Below are positions 1-8,030 of a stretch of 64,000 nucleotides of DNA, piece after piece. The notes under the pieces are model-generated. The model searched no databases and had not been told where the DNA came from. It saw nothing but the letters and a program-made list of their open reading frames with translations. The stretch is taken from assembly GCF_001687585.2 (NCBI RefSeq), contig NZ_CP016537.2:2142001-2206000 (forward strand). The letters run 5' to 3'. A program made the translations under genes and the position numbers. The stretch is from Planococcus halocryophilus (GTDB taxonomy: Bacteria > Bacillota > Bacilli > Bacillales_A > Planococcaceae). Position 1 is the first letter of the stretch. The number at the start of each line of letters is the position of its first letter.

Positions 1-993
1 TTGCTCACTAACAACGCCGTATTCAGCAAGTAACTCAGCTGATAAGCCAAGCTGATGAACTTTCATTTCTTCATTATACGTAATGACTCCACCAGACAAA
101 ACAGCACTTGCTCCTGGAACCGAAGCCAATTCAGACTGAAAAAGTCCTGCAGTTAAACTTTCGGCTGCAGATATTGTTTTACCTTGATGTTTCAAGAGCT
201 CAACTACTTTAGAGGCGAGTGAATCATTATCATAACCATACAGATAATTACCTACGACATCTAAAATTTCCTCTTTAGTTCCCTCAATCAACTTCCACGC
301 TTCTTCTGTTGTATTGGTTTTAGCTGTAATGCGTATAGTTACTTCCCCATCCGCAGCGAGTGGTGCAATTGTCGGGTTTGTTTGTTTTTCGAGAATATGG
401 TGTAAACGGTCTTCGAGTTCTGCTTCACCGATACCATAAAAGCGCAAGACGTGTGACAAAATAATATCCGCTTTGTTTAATAAGCTTGCAAGTTTAGGTT
501 TTGCCTCGAATTGGAACATTGGCTCCATTTCTTTCGGCGGTCCTGGTAGCAAAATATAAACACGTTCATCTTTTTTGTACATCATGCCTGGAGCCATGCC
601 GTTATAGTTAACAAGAACGTCACTGTCTTTTAAGACCAATGCTTGCTTTTTATTATTCTCCGTCATTGGAAGTCCTGCACGTTCAAAATATGCGACGATT
701 GAATCTAACGCTTCCACATTCATTTCAAGTGTCGTATCTAAATGACGAGCAATTGCTTCTTTCGTCAAATCATCTTTTGTGGGACCTAGTCCACCAGTAA
801 ACAAAATAAGATCTGCTCGATTTTCCGCAATCTTGATAGCATCTTCTAACCGAGTCGGATTGTCACCGACTACGGTATGGTAATACACATTAATGCCAAG
901 TTCCGCCAAATGATTAGACAAAAAACGAGCATTGGTATTGGTGATTTGTCCTAATAATAATTCTGAACCTACCGCAATAATTTCTGCGTTCAT
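1..993 (-). CDS. cinA: CinA-like protein, C-terminus cut by window edge
   Basis: About 331 codons of a family usually near 415 are present; the 3' end lies beyond base 1. The N-terminal molybdopterin-binding-like domain is complete, with TGGLGPTKDD at residues 66-75 and LLPGPPKEM near residue 150. The following segment enters the C-terminal amidase domain (AAESLTAGLFQSELA), the PncC-type nicotinamide-nucleotide deamidase of the family. The ATG at 993 follows an AAAAGGGG ribosome site. It is the last visible gene of the ymfF-to-pgsA string; in Bacillales cinA normally precedes recA and can be competence induced. The NMN amidase role is family knowledge, not shown here because the domain is incomplete. 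Confidence 0.93.
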   Translation of the reverse strand, partial: MNAEIIAVGSELLLGQITNTNARFLSNHLAELGINVYYHTVVGDNPTRLEDAIKIAENRADLILFTGGLGPTKDDLTKEAIARHLDTTLEMNVEALDSIVAYFERAGLPMTENNKKQALVLKDSDVLVNYNGMAPGMMYKKDERVYILLPGPPKEMEPMFQFEAKPKLASLLNKADIILSHVLRFYGIGEAELEDRLHHILEKQTNPTIAPLAADGEVTIRITAKTNTTEEAWKLIEGTKEEILDVVGNYLYGYDNDSLASKVVELLKHQGKTISAAESLTAGLFQSELASVPGASAVLSGGVITYNEEMKVHQLGLSAELLAEYGVVSEQ

Positions 994-1015
994 TTATTCG
1001 AACCCCTTTTTGCGC

Positions 1016-1594
1016 TTATTTTGAAGTCATTAATGCGCGACGATTGGCATAGAAATAATCCCAGCCAGACCATACTGTGAAGATCAATGCGATATAAAGC
1101 ATAATTTGACCAAATGGTAAACCAACTAATACAAAGATAGTATCATGTAGTAATAATGCAGATATCGCTAAAATTTGTGCTGTGGTTTTTATTTTCCCTA
1201 AACCGCCGGCTGCAACAACTTCGCCTTCACCTGCTAGAACTAAACGTAATCCGGTTACTGCAAACTCACGGCTAATGATGATAATCACAATCCACGAAGC
1301 TGCAAATTCTAGTTCTACTAAAATGATTAAAGCTGCTGAAACTAATAGCTTATCCGCTAAAGGATCCAAAAACTTCCCAAACGTCGTAACTAAATTGAAT
1401 TTACGGGCATAGTAACCATCTATCCAATCTGTTAAGGATGCAAAGATAAAAATTAATCCCCCAACAAAGTGAGTGACGGGCATTTCAGCGCCAAAAAGCG
1501 TCATTGTTCCCCAGTCAAAGCCGGCTAACATAACTACCATAAATACAGGAATCAATAATATCCTTGAGATGGTAATCTGATTTGGTATGTTCAT
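1016..1594 (-). CDS. pgsA: CDP-diacylglycerol--glycerol-3-phosphate 3-phosphatidyltransferase
   Basis: This membrane enzyme makes phosphatidylglycerol phosphate from CDP-diacylglycerol and glycerol-3-phosphate, the committed step to phosphatidylglycerol. The CDP-alcohol phosphatidyltransferase motif is complete: D56, D59-G60, A63-R64, G73, D77 and D81 in the 192-residue product. Several hydrophobic membrane segments are visible. An in-frame ATG exists 13 codons upstream, but the ATG at 1594 has GAAAGGGGA about seven bases before it and gives the usual family N-terminus (MNIPNQITISR). It lies 49 bases after rodZ and 22 bases before cinA, consistent with one transcript. Confidence 0.95.
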   Translation of the reverse strand: MNIPNQITISRILLIPVFMVVMLAGFDWGTMTLFGAEMPVTHFVGGLIFIFASLTDWIDGYYARKFNLVTTFGKFLDPLADKLLVSAALIILVELEFAASWIVIIIISREFAVTGLRLVLAGEGEVVAAGGLGKIKTTAQILAISALLLHDTIFVLVGLPFGQIMLYIALIFTVWSGWDYFYANRRALMTSK

Positions 1595-1643
1595 TGTTGT
1601 TTCCCCTTTCAAACTTTCAAGAAAAATAACCATCCCAAGATGG

Positions 1644-2504
1644 CTATTCGACGTTTGTCAATTGAATAACGATATTTTGGGTTTGGAGCGGTTGCGTATA
1701 CTCGATGTTTTCACCATTCATAGTCAATGTAATATTAGCGTATTCACCAATGCGTACATTTACACGGTCCACTTCATCTAAATCGAGTGTTTCTTTTTCT
1801 CCAGCTTGCATAACACGCGCTTTCGAAGTTAACTCTTGTTGATTCTGATCAGTGGCGGCAACCCAGGATGGACCATCCGCAACTATTTCTAGCTGAGGAT
1901 TTGCCGTTCCTTGCCACGTGTAAGTCGTTGTTTCGCCTTTTGTTTCCTTAAGAGAAAGGACAGACCTAGGTTCTGCAGGTTTGTCCACTGGTTCTTCAGC
2001 AACAGTTTCTTCTGTTTCTTTTGGCGTAGCAGGAACAGGCTCTTCGTATGGAACGCCTACTCCTTCATCTTCCACCGGTCTATTTGCTGTGTCTCTGTTT
2101 GTCGATGCACTATAAAAATACCAAGACACCGCCAGAATTAAAACAATAAAAAAGGCGACCAAAACTTTTGGGATGATTTCGGCATACGTATCATTCGAAG
2201 CTGTGCGTGTAACTGAACGGCTTCTTGAAGTGAACGTTTCCGGCATTTGTTTTTTTTCAACCGTGTCACTAGCCGGCATTTCTGTTTTAAATTGGTTAAG
2301 CAATTCTTCACCATTTAATCCTACCGCTGCAGCATACTGCTTAATAAAAGCACGTACATAAAACGCACCTGGCATCATACTGTGATTGCCATCTTCTATA
2401 CCAGCCAAGTACCGCTTTTGTATCTTGGTCAAGTCCTGCAAATCTTCCAAACTAAGATCTTTGGCGATTCTGGCCTGTTTCAGCCTTGTACCCAACTCAC
2501 TCAA
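1644..2504 (-). CDS. rodZ: RodZ-like membrane HTH protein (YmfM family)
   Basis: A 286-residue protein with a Cro/C1-type helix-turn-helix domain in roughly the first 70 residues, a single membrane helix at about residues 113-131, an acidic Pro/Glu-rich linker, and a C-terminal beta domain of the DUF4115 type. This is the RodZ architecture: a bitopic protein linking the MreB elongation machinery to the envelope. I chose the TTG at 2504 (MSELGTRLKQAR), six bases after AGGTG, because it matches the family N-terminus; a GTG at 2513 in the same frame overlaps the Shine-Dalgarno sequence. It sits between ymfK and pgsA as in B. subtilis. Confidence 0.88.
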   Translation of the reverse strand: MSELGTRLKQARIAKDLSLEDLQDLTKIQKRYLAGIEDGNHSMMPGAFYVRAFIKQYAAAVGLNGEELLNQFKTEMPASDTVEKKQMPETFTSRSRSVTRTASNDTYAEIIPKVLVAFFIVLILAVSWYFYSASTNRDTANRPVEDEGVGVPYEEPVPATPKETEETVAEEPVDKPAEPRSVLSLKETKGETTTYTWQGTANPQLEIVADGPSWVAATDQNQQELTSKARVMQAGEKETLDLDEVDRVNVRIGEYANITLTMNGENIEYTQPLQTQNIVIQLTNVE

Positions 2505-2521
2505 ACCAATCACCTGCCTAC

Positions 2522-3322
2522 TTAAAAGTTGAAGCCGTCTCCAAACATATTTCCTTCTGATTCTTCATCCATGAATGTATTTTTCTCCAACACTTCATAA
2601 GTAATCTTTTCATCTGGGTGATGACGCAATTCAATAATGTAATCAAAATCATCAATGCTGTATTCGGATTGCTCTACAAACTTATCCGGATGCTCCACTA
2701 CTTTAATCGTTGGCATGCGCATCATTTCACGGACTAATTGCATATGCCGTTCATCGGCCGAGCGGCGGGTAACAATGCCATCTAAAATAAAAATATTGTT
2801 ATCATTGTGCTCATCACCCATTAACTGGTTGCGAACAGTTTGTTTAATCATTGTTGAAGATAGGAAAATCCACTTTTTGTTCGCACTTACACTTGCAGCA
2901 ACAATGGACTCTGTTTTTCCTACGCGTGGCATTCCTCTTAACCCGACCAACTTATGACCTTCTTGTTTGAAAATTTCTGCCATGAAATCTACAAGCAAGC
3001 CTAGTTCGTCACGCACAAAGCGGAATGTTTTCCGATCATCAGCGTCTCGTTGGATATATCTGCCGTGTCGTACCGCTAAAATATCCCGCAGTTTTGGCTC
3101 ACGGAACTTAGTGACAGCAATCGTTTCGATCGTTGATAGAATTTGTTCAAAGCGTTCTAGTTGGACATCATGTTCTGCACGCAATAGCATACCCCGACGC
3201 CCTTGATCTACACCATTAATAGTCACGATATTTACCCGTAACATTCCCAAAAGAGAAGCGATATCGCCAAGAAGACCAGGACGGTTTACTTGGATTTCGT
3301 ATTCAAAATACCATTCTTTCAT
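2522..3322 (-). CDS. ymfK: YmfK family protein (DUF3388)
   Basis: A 266-residue conserved Bacillales protein. The first 75 residues resemble an ACT-type ligand-binding fold (VNRPGLLGDIASLLGMLRVN), and residues 130-137 form a Walker A-like loop, GMPRVGKT. The rest is charged and soluble, with no membrane segments. Position between ymfI and rodZ matches B. subtilis ymfK; ymfJ, which lies between ymfI and ymfK there, is absent and only about 106 bases separate the genes. The function is not established. The start ATG follows AGAAAGG. A nucleotide-dependent regulatory role is suggested by the two domains but is only inference. Confidence 0.85.
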   Translation of the reverse strand: MKEWYFEYEIQVNRPGLLGDIASLLGMLRVNIVTINGVDQGRRGMLLRAEHDVQLERFEQILSTIETIAVTKFREPKLRDILAVRHGRYIQRDADDRKTFRFVRDELGLLVDFMAEIFKQEGHKLVGLRGMPRVGKTESIVAASVSANKKWIFLSSTMIKQTVRNQLMGDEHNDNNIFILDGIVTRRSADERHMQLVREMMRMPTIKVVEHPDKFVEQSEYSIDDFDYIIELRHHPDEKITYEVLEKNTFMDEESEGNMFGDGFNF

Positions 3323-3428
3323 GCAATATCCGACCTTTCTCTATACAAGCTGTCTAAAAAGGTTTCTAGTTAATATGATAGCTGATTTGCCGCGCTCATG
3401 AAAGAGGCATTTACTTAGAGAAATACGA

Positions 3429-4148
3429 TTACATCAACCATCCACCATTAATGCGTAATGTTTGCCCTGTCATATAATCTGCTTTTCCTCCGATTAGAAA
3501 ATCTACAGCATCTGCTATATCTTGAGGAGATCCAAGTCCGAGTGGAATTTCTTCTTCAATTTCCTGTATCTCTTCTTGAGAAAATCCTGCATTCATTTTT
3601 GTTTGAATAAAGCCAGGTGAAATGGCATTAACACGCGTTCCCAAAGGCGCCATCTCTTTTGCATAAGCTTTAACAAACGCCAATTGTGCACCTTTTACAG
3701 CTGAATACATTGTTTCCATAGATGCACCTATCTCTCCCCAAATTGAGGATACAAAGACCACGTAAGACTTGTCGTGACGATGAAAAAATGGTGATAATGA
3801 TCGAATTACCGAAATTGGGTTTTTTACATGTACACGCCATAAAGCTTCCATATCTTGTTCTGTTGTATCGATTAGCATCTTCATCAGCGATTGCCCACTA
3901 GCAACAACAATGGCCGACGCATCATATACATTGTTTGTAAGCTTCTCTACACCCTCTTCATAGGTAAAGTCAGCTTGGACCGGTATGAACTCCTGCATAG
4001 GATAGTTTTTCGTGAGTTCTTGTACAAGTGCTGCTGTCGAGTTAGCATTCCAGTGTAAATACAAAGACCAACCACTTTCTGCTAACTGATGAGCAATGCT
4101 TTCACCAATTTCACCAGACGCCCCGAGCAGGACAACAAATCGTTTCAC
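3429..4148 (-). CDS. ymfI: Short-chain reductase, EF-P 5-aminopentanone reductase type
   Basis: A 239-residue SDR-family oxidoreductase with the N-terminal dinucleotide-binding loop GASGEIG (residues 9-15), a catalytic Ser around 134-135 and YxxxK at Y148/K152. In B. subtilis YmfI reduces the 5-aminopentanone adduct on elongation factor P to 5-aminopentanol; the neighbourhood ymfH-ymfI-ymfK supports the same assignment here rather than a fatty-acid FabG role. The start is a GTG at 4148 whose GTGA overlaps the ymfH stop, implying translational coupling. EF-P and its other modification genes are not in this window. Confidence 0.85.
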   Translation of the reverse strand: MKRFVVLLGASGEIGESIAHQLAESGWSLYLHWNANSTAALVQELTKNYPMQEFIPVQADFTYEEGVEKLTNNVYDASAIVVASGQSLMKMLIDTTEQDMEALWRVHVKNPISVIRSLSPFFHRHDKSYVVFVSSIWGEIGASMETMYSAVKGAQLAFVKAYAKEMAPLGTRVNAISPGFIQTKMNAGFSQEEIQEIEEEIPLGLGSPQDIADAVDFLIGGKADYMTGQTLRINGGWLM

Positions 4149-5446
4149 TGTTCATCCTTTTTCGGAGGCATAATAGTAAAGACAGATTGCTGGGATTCGT
4201 GACTGACTAAGGCAAATGCATTTTGCAAATCAACAACTTCTAGCTCTTCTAATACCGGAACAACATCAAATAAATTCATTTCATTAAATGCATAATTGGT
4301 GAATTGGTTAGCAATGTATTCTGGAGAATTCAACGCTCTTAAGAAAAAACCAATTTTTTTGCGGCGCACCCGGTCAAGATCTTCTTGACCAAATGGCCAT
4401 TTTTCAACTGCATTTTGAAGGGTATGTTTGATTTCTTTTATTAAAACCTCAGGCTTGTGCGTATCTGAACCGACTAACGCATAACCAAATCCTTGTTCTA
4501 ACGAATAGTCGAATGAATAAGACTCATCAATCCAATCGTTTTCATAGGCGTGGTGATAAAAATCAGATGTTCGACCAAATAATAATTCATAAGCAAGTTG
4601 AGCCGCTAGCTCATGCTTAAGCATTTCTGGACCGATTAAATCTAGTTTTTCTGGTTTAATACCGTAAAATACTTTTGGTTTTTGAACGCTCATTTCTAGC
4701 ACGCGTTCTTTAATAGCTACTTCTTTTGGCTCTTCAGGATAAATGCGTGTAATTTCTGTAGGTTCTTCAAATGTTTTTTGTGCTTGGTCTTCTTTTACTA
4801 AAGCCATCATTTGATCTGGATCTACGTTTCCTACTATAAATAACACCATATTTGAAGGGTGATAGAACGTGTTGTAGCACGTATATAAATGTTCAGCTGT
4901 AATATCCTGAATCGATTCTACGGTACCCGCGATGTCAATTTTCACAGGATGATTTTTGTACATGTTTTCAATAATTCCGAAATACAAGCGCCAATCAGGT
5001 TGATCGTCGTACATTGTAATTTCTTGTGCGATAATGCCTTTTTCTTTTTCCACGGTTTTCTCAGTGAAGTAAGGACTTTGCACAAAATCTAGTAAGGTTT
5101 TGACATTTTTATCAATTTCCCCTGTTGCAGAAAACAAATAAGCCGTTCGCGTAAATGATGTAAACGCGTTGGCTGCAGCTCCTTGTTTACTGAACTCTTG
5201 AAACACGTCCCCTTCTTCTTTTTCAAACATTTTATGTTCTAAAAAGTGGGCGATGCCATCTGGAACTTTGATTGGTTCTGACCCACCTTGAGGCACAAAA
5301 TGGTTATCGATAGAACCGTATTTAGTAGTAAACGTGGCAAATGTTTTAGAAAATCCTTTTTTCGGTAAAATATAAACCGTTAAGCCGTTATCAAGCTTTT
5401 CATGAAATAGTGTTTCTTCTAATTGTTCAAATTCTACTTTATGCAT
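4145..5446 (-). CDS. ymfH: M16 family zinc peptidase (YmfH), active-site intact
   Basis: A 433-residue pitrilysin/processing-peptidase-like protein. The inverted zinc motif HFLEH is at residues 67-71, and an additional Glu expected to complete zinc binding lies downstream in the EKEKGIIAQEITMYDD stretch. It lacks an obvious signal peptide, so it is likely cytosolic. I chose the ATG at 5446, nine bases after AAGGAGG; an ATG three codons earlier touches the ribosome site. It overlaps the end of ymfF, an M16 protein without the zinc motif, so the two probably form an active/inactive heteromer of the type seen in other M16 pairs. Substrate unknown. Confidence 0.88.
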   Translation of the reverse strand: MHKVEFEQLEETLFHEKLDNGLTVYILPKKGFSKTFATFTTKYGSIDNHFVPQGGSEPIKVPDGIAHFLEHKMFEKEEGDVFQEFSKQGAAANAFTSFTRTAYLFSATGEIDKNVKTLLDFVQSPYFTEKTVEKEKGIIAQEITMYDDQPDWRLYFGIIENMYKNHPVKIDIAGTVESIQDITAEHLYTCYNTFYHPSNMVLFIVGNVDPDQMMALVKEDQAQKTFEEPTEITRIYPEEPKEVAIKERVLEMSVQKPKVFYGIKPEKLDLIGPEMLKHELAAQLAYELLFGRTSDFYHHAYENDWIDESYSFDYSLEQGFGYALVGSDTHKPEVLIKEIKHTLQNAVEKWPFGQEDLDRVRRKKIGFFLRALNSPEYIANQFTNYAFNEMNLFDVVPVLEELEVVDLQNAFALVSHESQQSVFTIMPPKKDEQ

Positions 5447-6713
5447 TTGTTTCATCCTCCTTGCCGGATAGGAAGTATGTCATTTCTAACGACAATTCCT
5501 TAGCAACTAACGCGATATCTTCTTTCGTCACGTTCTTCCATTTGTTGATCATGTATTCAGGTTCGAAACGATCGGTCAATTCCATGTATTGATCATAAAT
5601 ATCAATTTGTCCACGCGCCGAATCGAGAGCTTCTTTTAATTGATTGACCAACAACGCTTTTGTTTGATCAAGCTCTATATCTGAAATATTCCCTTTTTTC
5701 ACTTCTTCTAATTGTTCTAAAACTAAAGTCACCGCTTTTTCTTCTAGTTTGGAATCAATGCCTGCAAGAACGAACATTAACCCAAATTGCGAAGCAAAAG
5801 AACTAGATACGTAATATGCCATGCTTTCTTTTTCACGAATGTTTACAAATAATTTAGAATGCGCATAGCCACCAAAAACGCCGTTCATCAGCTGCATGAT
5901 TGGGAACTTCTCATCGCGGAATGTAATCGGCGTAAAAAATGCCATATGTAGCTTTCCTTGTTTCATGTCTTCAAATTCAAGCACGCGTGGTTGCTCTGGC
6001 TTTACCAATTCCATAGGCGGCACTGCAATCGCTTTTTCACGATCTTTAAAATGGAAAAATTCACGGATGTACGAAGCGATCATTTCTGGTTTCACATCAC
6101 CCACCGCATAAATTTCAATTTCATTTTGTGAAATCATTTCGTTGTATTCGGCCACTAATTGTTCATTCGTCACGTTTTCAACGATTTCAATTGTGCCATT
6201 TGATGTAATAGAAGCTGGATGGTTCGGTAAAGCCAACTCCATCATCCGCTGCTGTGCATAACGTGTTTTTTCATCAAATACAGATTCGATACGTTGAACA
6301 ATAGAATGTTTTTCCCGCGTGAATATGGATTCTTTGAACAAACCATTTTCAAAATTCGGTTTGAACAAAACGATATACATTAAGTTTAATACTTTTTCTA
6401 GCACACCTTTCTCAGAAAGGTATTGATCGTTGACTGTTTCGACATTCAACGTAACCACGTGCTCATTTCCACGCTTTGATGAATCTATGTAAAGAGAAGT
6501 ACCATATAAGTCATCAAGCACCATACGAAGTGCTGTATGTGACGGATAAACCTCGTTACTGTGTTGCAATACGTTAGCCAAAATCGAACGGGCAGATGCC
6601 TTTTCTTTCGTTAGTTTATCCTTAAATTTAATTGAAAAATTTATCGTTTTAAATTGCGTTGTCTCATTGACATGCACATTTACACCTTTAGCAATATTAA
6701 TTGTTTCAAACAT
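5439..6713 (-). CDS. ymfF: M16 family protein lacking the zinc motif (YmfF)
   Basis: A 424-residue M16-fold protein. At the place where YmfH carries HxxEH this protein reads RSILANVLQHSNEVYP, so the zinc-binding residues are missing and it is expected to be inactive as a peptidase. The C-terminal half keeps the family substrate-binding pattern around NIREKESMAYY. The ATG at 6713 has AGAGGGGA six bases before it; another in-frame ATG eight codons earlier is less well placed. It is the first gene of the ymfF-ymfH-ymfI group, with its own promoter, and overlaps ymfH by eight bases. Confidence 0.86.
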   Translation of the reverse strand: MFETINIAKGVNVHVNETTQFKTINFSIKFKDKLTKEKASARSILANVLQHSNEVYPSHTALRMVLDDLYGTSLYIDSSKRGNEHVVTLNVETVNDQYLSEKGVLEKVLNLMYIVLFKPNFENGLFKESIFTREKHSIVQRIESVFDEKTRYAQQRMMELALPNHPASITSNGTIEIVENVTNEQLVAEYNEMISQNEIEIYAVGDVKPEMIASYIREFFHFKDREKAIAVPPMELVKPEQPRVLEFEDMKQGKLHMAFFTPITFRDEKFPIMQLMNGVFGGYAHSKLFVNIREKESMAYYVSSSFASQFGLMFVLAGIDSKLEEKAVTLVLEQLEEVKKGNISDIELDQTKALLVNQLKEALDSARGQIDIYDQYMELTDRFEPEYMINKWKNVTKEDIALVAKELSLEMTYFLSGKEDETNA

Positions 6714-6743
6714 GTAAAATCCCCTCTCGTCGTTCATGCTCTA

Positions 6744-6773
6744 ACTATACCGAACCTTTTCCGTTAATTGCAA
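6744..6773 (-). promoter_or_regulatory. Predicted sigma-A promoter of ymfF
   Basis: On the minus strand TTGCAA (6768-6773) and TATAGT (6744-6749) are separated by 18 bases. Transcription would begin near 6737 and give a leader of about 24 bases before the ymfF start. It separates the ymfF group from the transporter operon and the repeat pair upstream. Confidence 0.5.
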
Positions 6774-6778
6774 ATAAA

Positions 6779-6898
6779 GAAAAGCGTAGGTGCCCGTTTT
6801 AGTCCCGACAAGCGCTGTAGGACTTGTTGATAATGGCGCTCTTTGCCATTATCCGCAAGTCCGAAGCGACCTCGAGGGACTGGGCACCGGAGCTAGAC
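6779..6898. repeat. Palindromic intergenic repeat element, copy A
   Basis: An interrupted palindrome with several nested stems: 6789-6795 with 6882-6888 (GGTGCCC/GGGCACC), 6801-6806 with 6876-6881 (AGTCCC/GGGACT), 6821-6826 with 6856-6861 (GACTTG/CAAGTC), and 6829-6837 with 6845-6853 (GATAATGGC/GCCATTATC). The apical loop is a short GCTCTTT tract. It can fold as one long hairpin in either strand and has no credible reading frame. It resembles dispersed structured repeats of Bacillales genomes, but I cannot name a family. Confidence 0.75.
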
Positions 6899-6901
6899 AA
6901 T

Positions 6902-7030
6902 AGAAAAGCGAAAGCGGCCGTTTAGATTCGACGGGCATAAGACGACCTGGCGAAGTGGCGAAGTGGCGCTCTTTGCCACACAGTCAGGGTGGCTTATGAC
7001 CCGAGAATCTGGCCGTTTGAGCTGGGCAAA
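6902..7030. repeat. Palindromic intergenic repeat element, copy B
   Basis: A diverged second copy immediately after copy A. Both begin GAAAAGCG and share the GGCGCTCTTTGCCA apical segment. Nested stems pair 6916-6919 with 7011-7014 (GGCC), 6924-6929 with 7005-7010 (AGATTC/GAATCT), 6933-6941 with the GCTTATGACCC segment around 6992-7002, 6946-6949 with 6985-6988, and 6963-6967 with 6975-6979 (GTGGC/GCCAC). The stem bases differ from copy A while pairing is kept, which argues for selection on structure. With copy A it fills the only stretch of more than 300 bases without a gene. Confidence 0.72.
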
Positions 7031-7032
7031 TG

Positions 7033-7062
7033 AAAAGAGCCGTCATTTGCGACGGCTCTTTT
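7033..7062 (-). terminator. Terminator of the nup operon
   Basis: A 12-base stem (AAAAGAGCCGTC with GACGGCTCTTTT) closes a short loop just after the nupQ stop codon. On the minus strand it ends in a run of T before entering repeat copy B. Confidence 0.8.
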
Positions 7063-7069
7063 AAAAATC

Positions 7070-8029
7070 TTATCGTTGACCTTTGATATAAGGTTTTCCG
7101 ATCGCTAGTGGAGCATGAGCGCGACCAATAAAACCAGCAAGTGCAAGAATCGTTAATACGTATGGCAAAATCAACAAGAAGACGTTTGGAATTTCCGAGA
7201 TATACGGAATAGACGATCCGACAATACTCAACGACTGTGCAAATCCGAAGAATAAGGCTGCTCCCATCGCACCAAGCGGATGCCATTTACCAAAAATCAT
7301 AGCAGCCAATGCCATAAAGCCTTGACCATTGATTGTGGCATGACCAAAATCATTTGTAATGGTCTGTGCATAAATCGCGCCACCCATACCAGCTAAACTA
7401 CCAGAAATCATAACGGCGATGTAACGCATTCTCGTTACATTGATTCCCATTGTATCTGCAGCCATCGGATGTTCCCCGACAGCACGTAGACGAAGACCAA
7501 ATGGAGTTTTGTAAATAACGAACCATGCTAGTACGGCAATACCGATTGCAAAGAACGAGGTATTGTAAACTGATTTAAATAGCAAAGGCCCGATAACTGG
7601 AATATCAGATAAGAACGGAACATTGTAACGCGAGAAACGTTCAGTGATAAAATCCGTCTGCCCTTTATCAAAAATTCGTTTTACCAAGTAAATCGATAGC
7701 GCAGCTGCTAGTAAATTGATCGCAACTCCGGAAACTACTTGATCTGCACGGAATGTAATAGAAGCTACCGCATGCAATAGTGATAATAGAAGAGCTGCAA
7801 ACATAGCTGCAACTAATGCTACCCAAGGTGTAGCTGATCCAAATGTATCAGCATACAATAAGTTGAACAAGATACCAACAAAAGCACCGATAACCATTAA
7901 TCCTTCAAGTCCAATGTTGATAACACCAGATCTTTCTGAGAAGACACCGCCAATTGCAACTAAAATAAGTGGTGCAGCATAAAAGATCGCTGAAGGAACG
8001 ATGAAATATAATACTTCTAGGAAACTCAT
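7070..8029 (-). CDS. nupQ: Nucleoside ABC transporter permease (NupQ-like)
   Basis: A 319-residue integral membrane protein of the BPD/branched-chain type permease family, with about eight to nine hydrophobic helices and the motif SERSGVINIGLEG near the N-terminus. With NupP it forms the membrane channel of a BMP-family nucleoside importer. The ATG at 8029 lies one base after the nupP stop with GGAGG inside the end of nupP; an upstream in-frame start would add a basic, non-conserved tail. It is the last gene of the nup operon and is followed by a strong terminator. Guanosine/nucleoside specificity is taken from B. subtilis NupNOPQ and is not demonstrated here. Confidence 0.88.
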   Translation of the reverse strand: MSFLEVLYFIVPSAIFYAAPLILVAIGGVFSERSGVINIGLEGLMVIGAFVGILFNLLYADTFGSATPWVALVAAMFAALLLSLLHAVASITFRADQVVSGVAINLLAAALSIYLVKRIFDKGQTDFITERFSRYNVPFLSDIPVIGPLLFKSVYNTSFFAIGIAVLAWFVIYKTPFGLRLRAVGEHPMAADTMGINVTRMRYIAVMISGSLAGMGGAIYAQTITNDFGHATINGQGFMALAAMIFGKWHPLGAMGAALFFGFAQSLSIVGSSIPYISEIPNVFLLILPYVLTILALAGFIGRAHAPLAIGKPYIKGQR

Positions 8030-8030
8030 A

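Noticed and set aside
3323..3428. A ymfJ-like small gene between ymfK and ymfI
   Set aside because: No open frame with a ribosome site fits; the gap is too short and not protein-like.
6984..7286. A 100-codon minus-strand open frame across the end of nupQ and repeat copy B
   Set aside because: It crosses a terminator and a palindromic repeat and is out of frame with nupQ; composition is Cys/Tyr/Arg-rich as in shadow frames.
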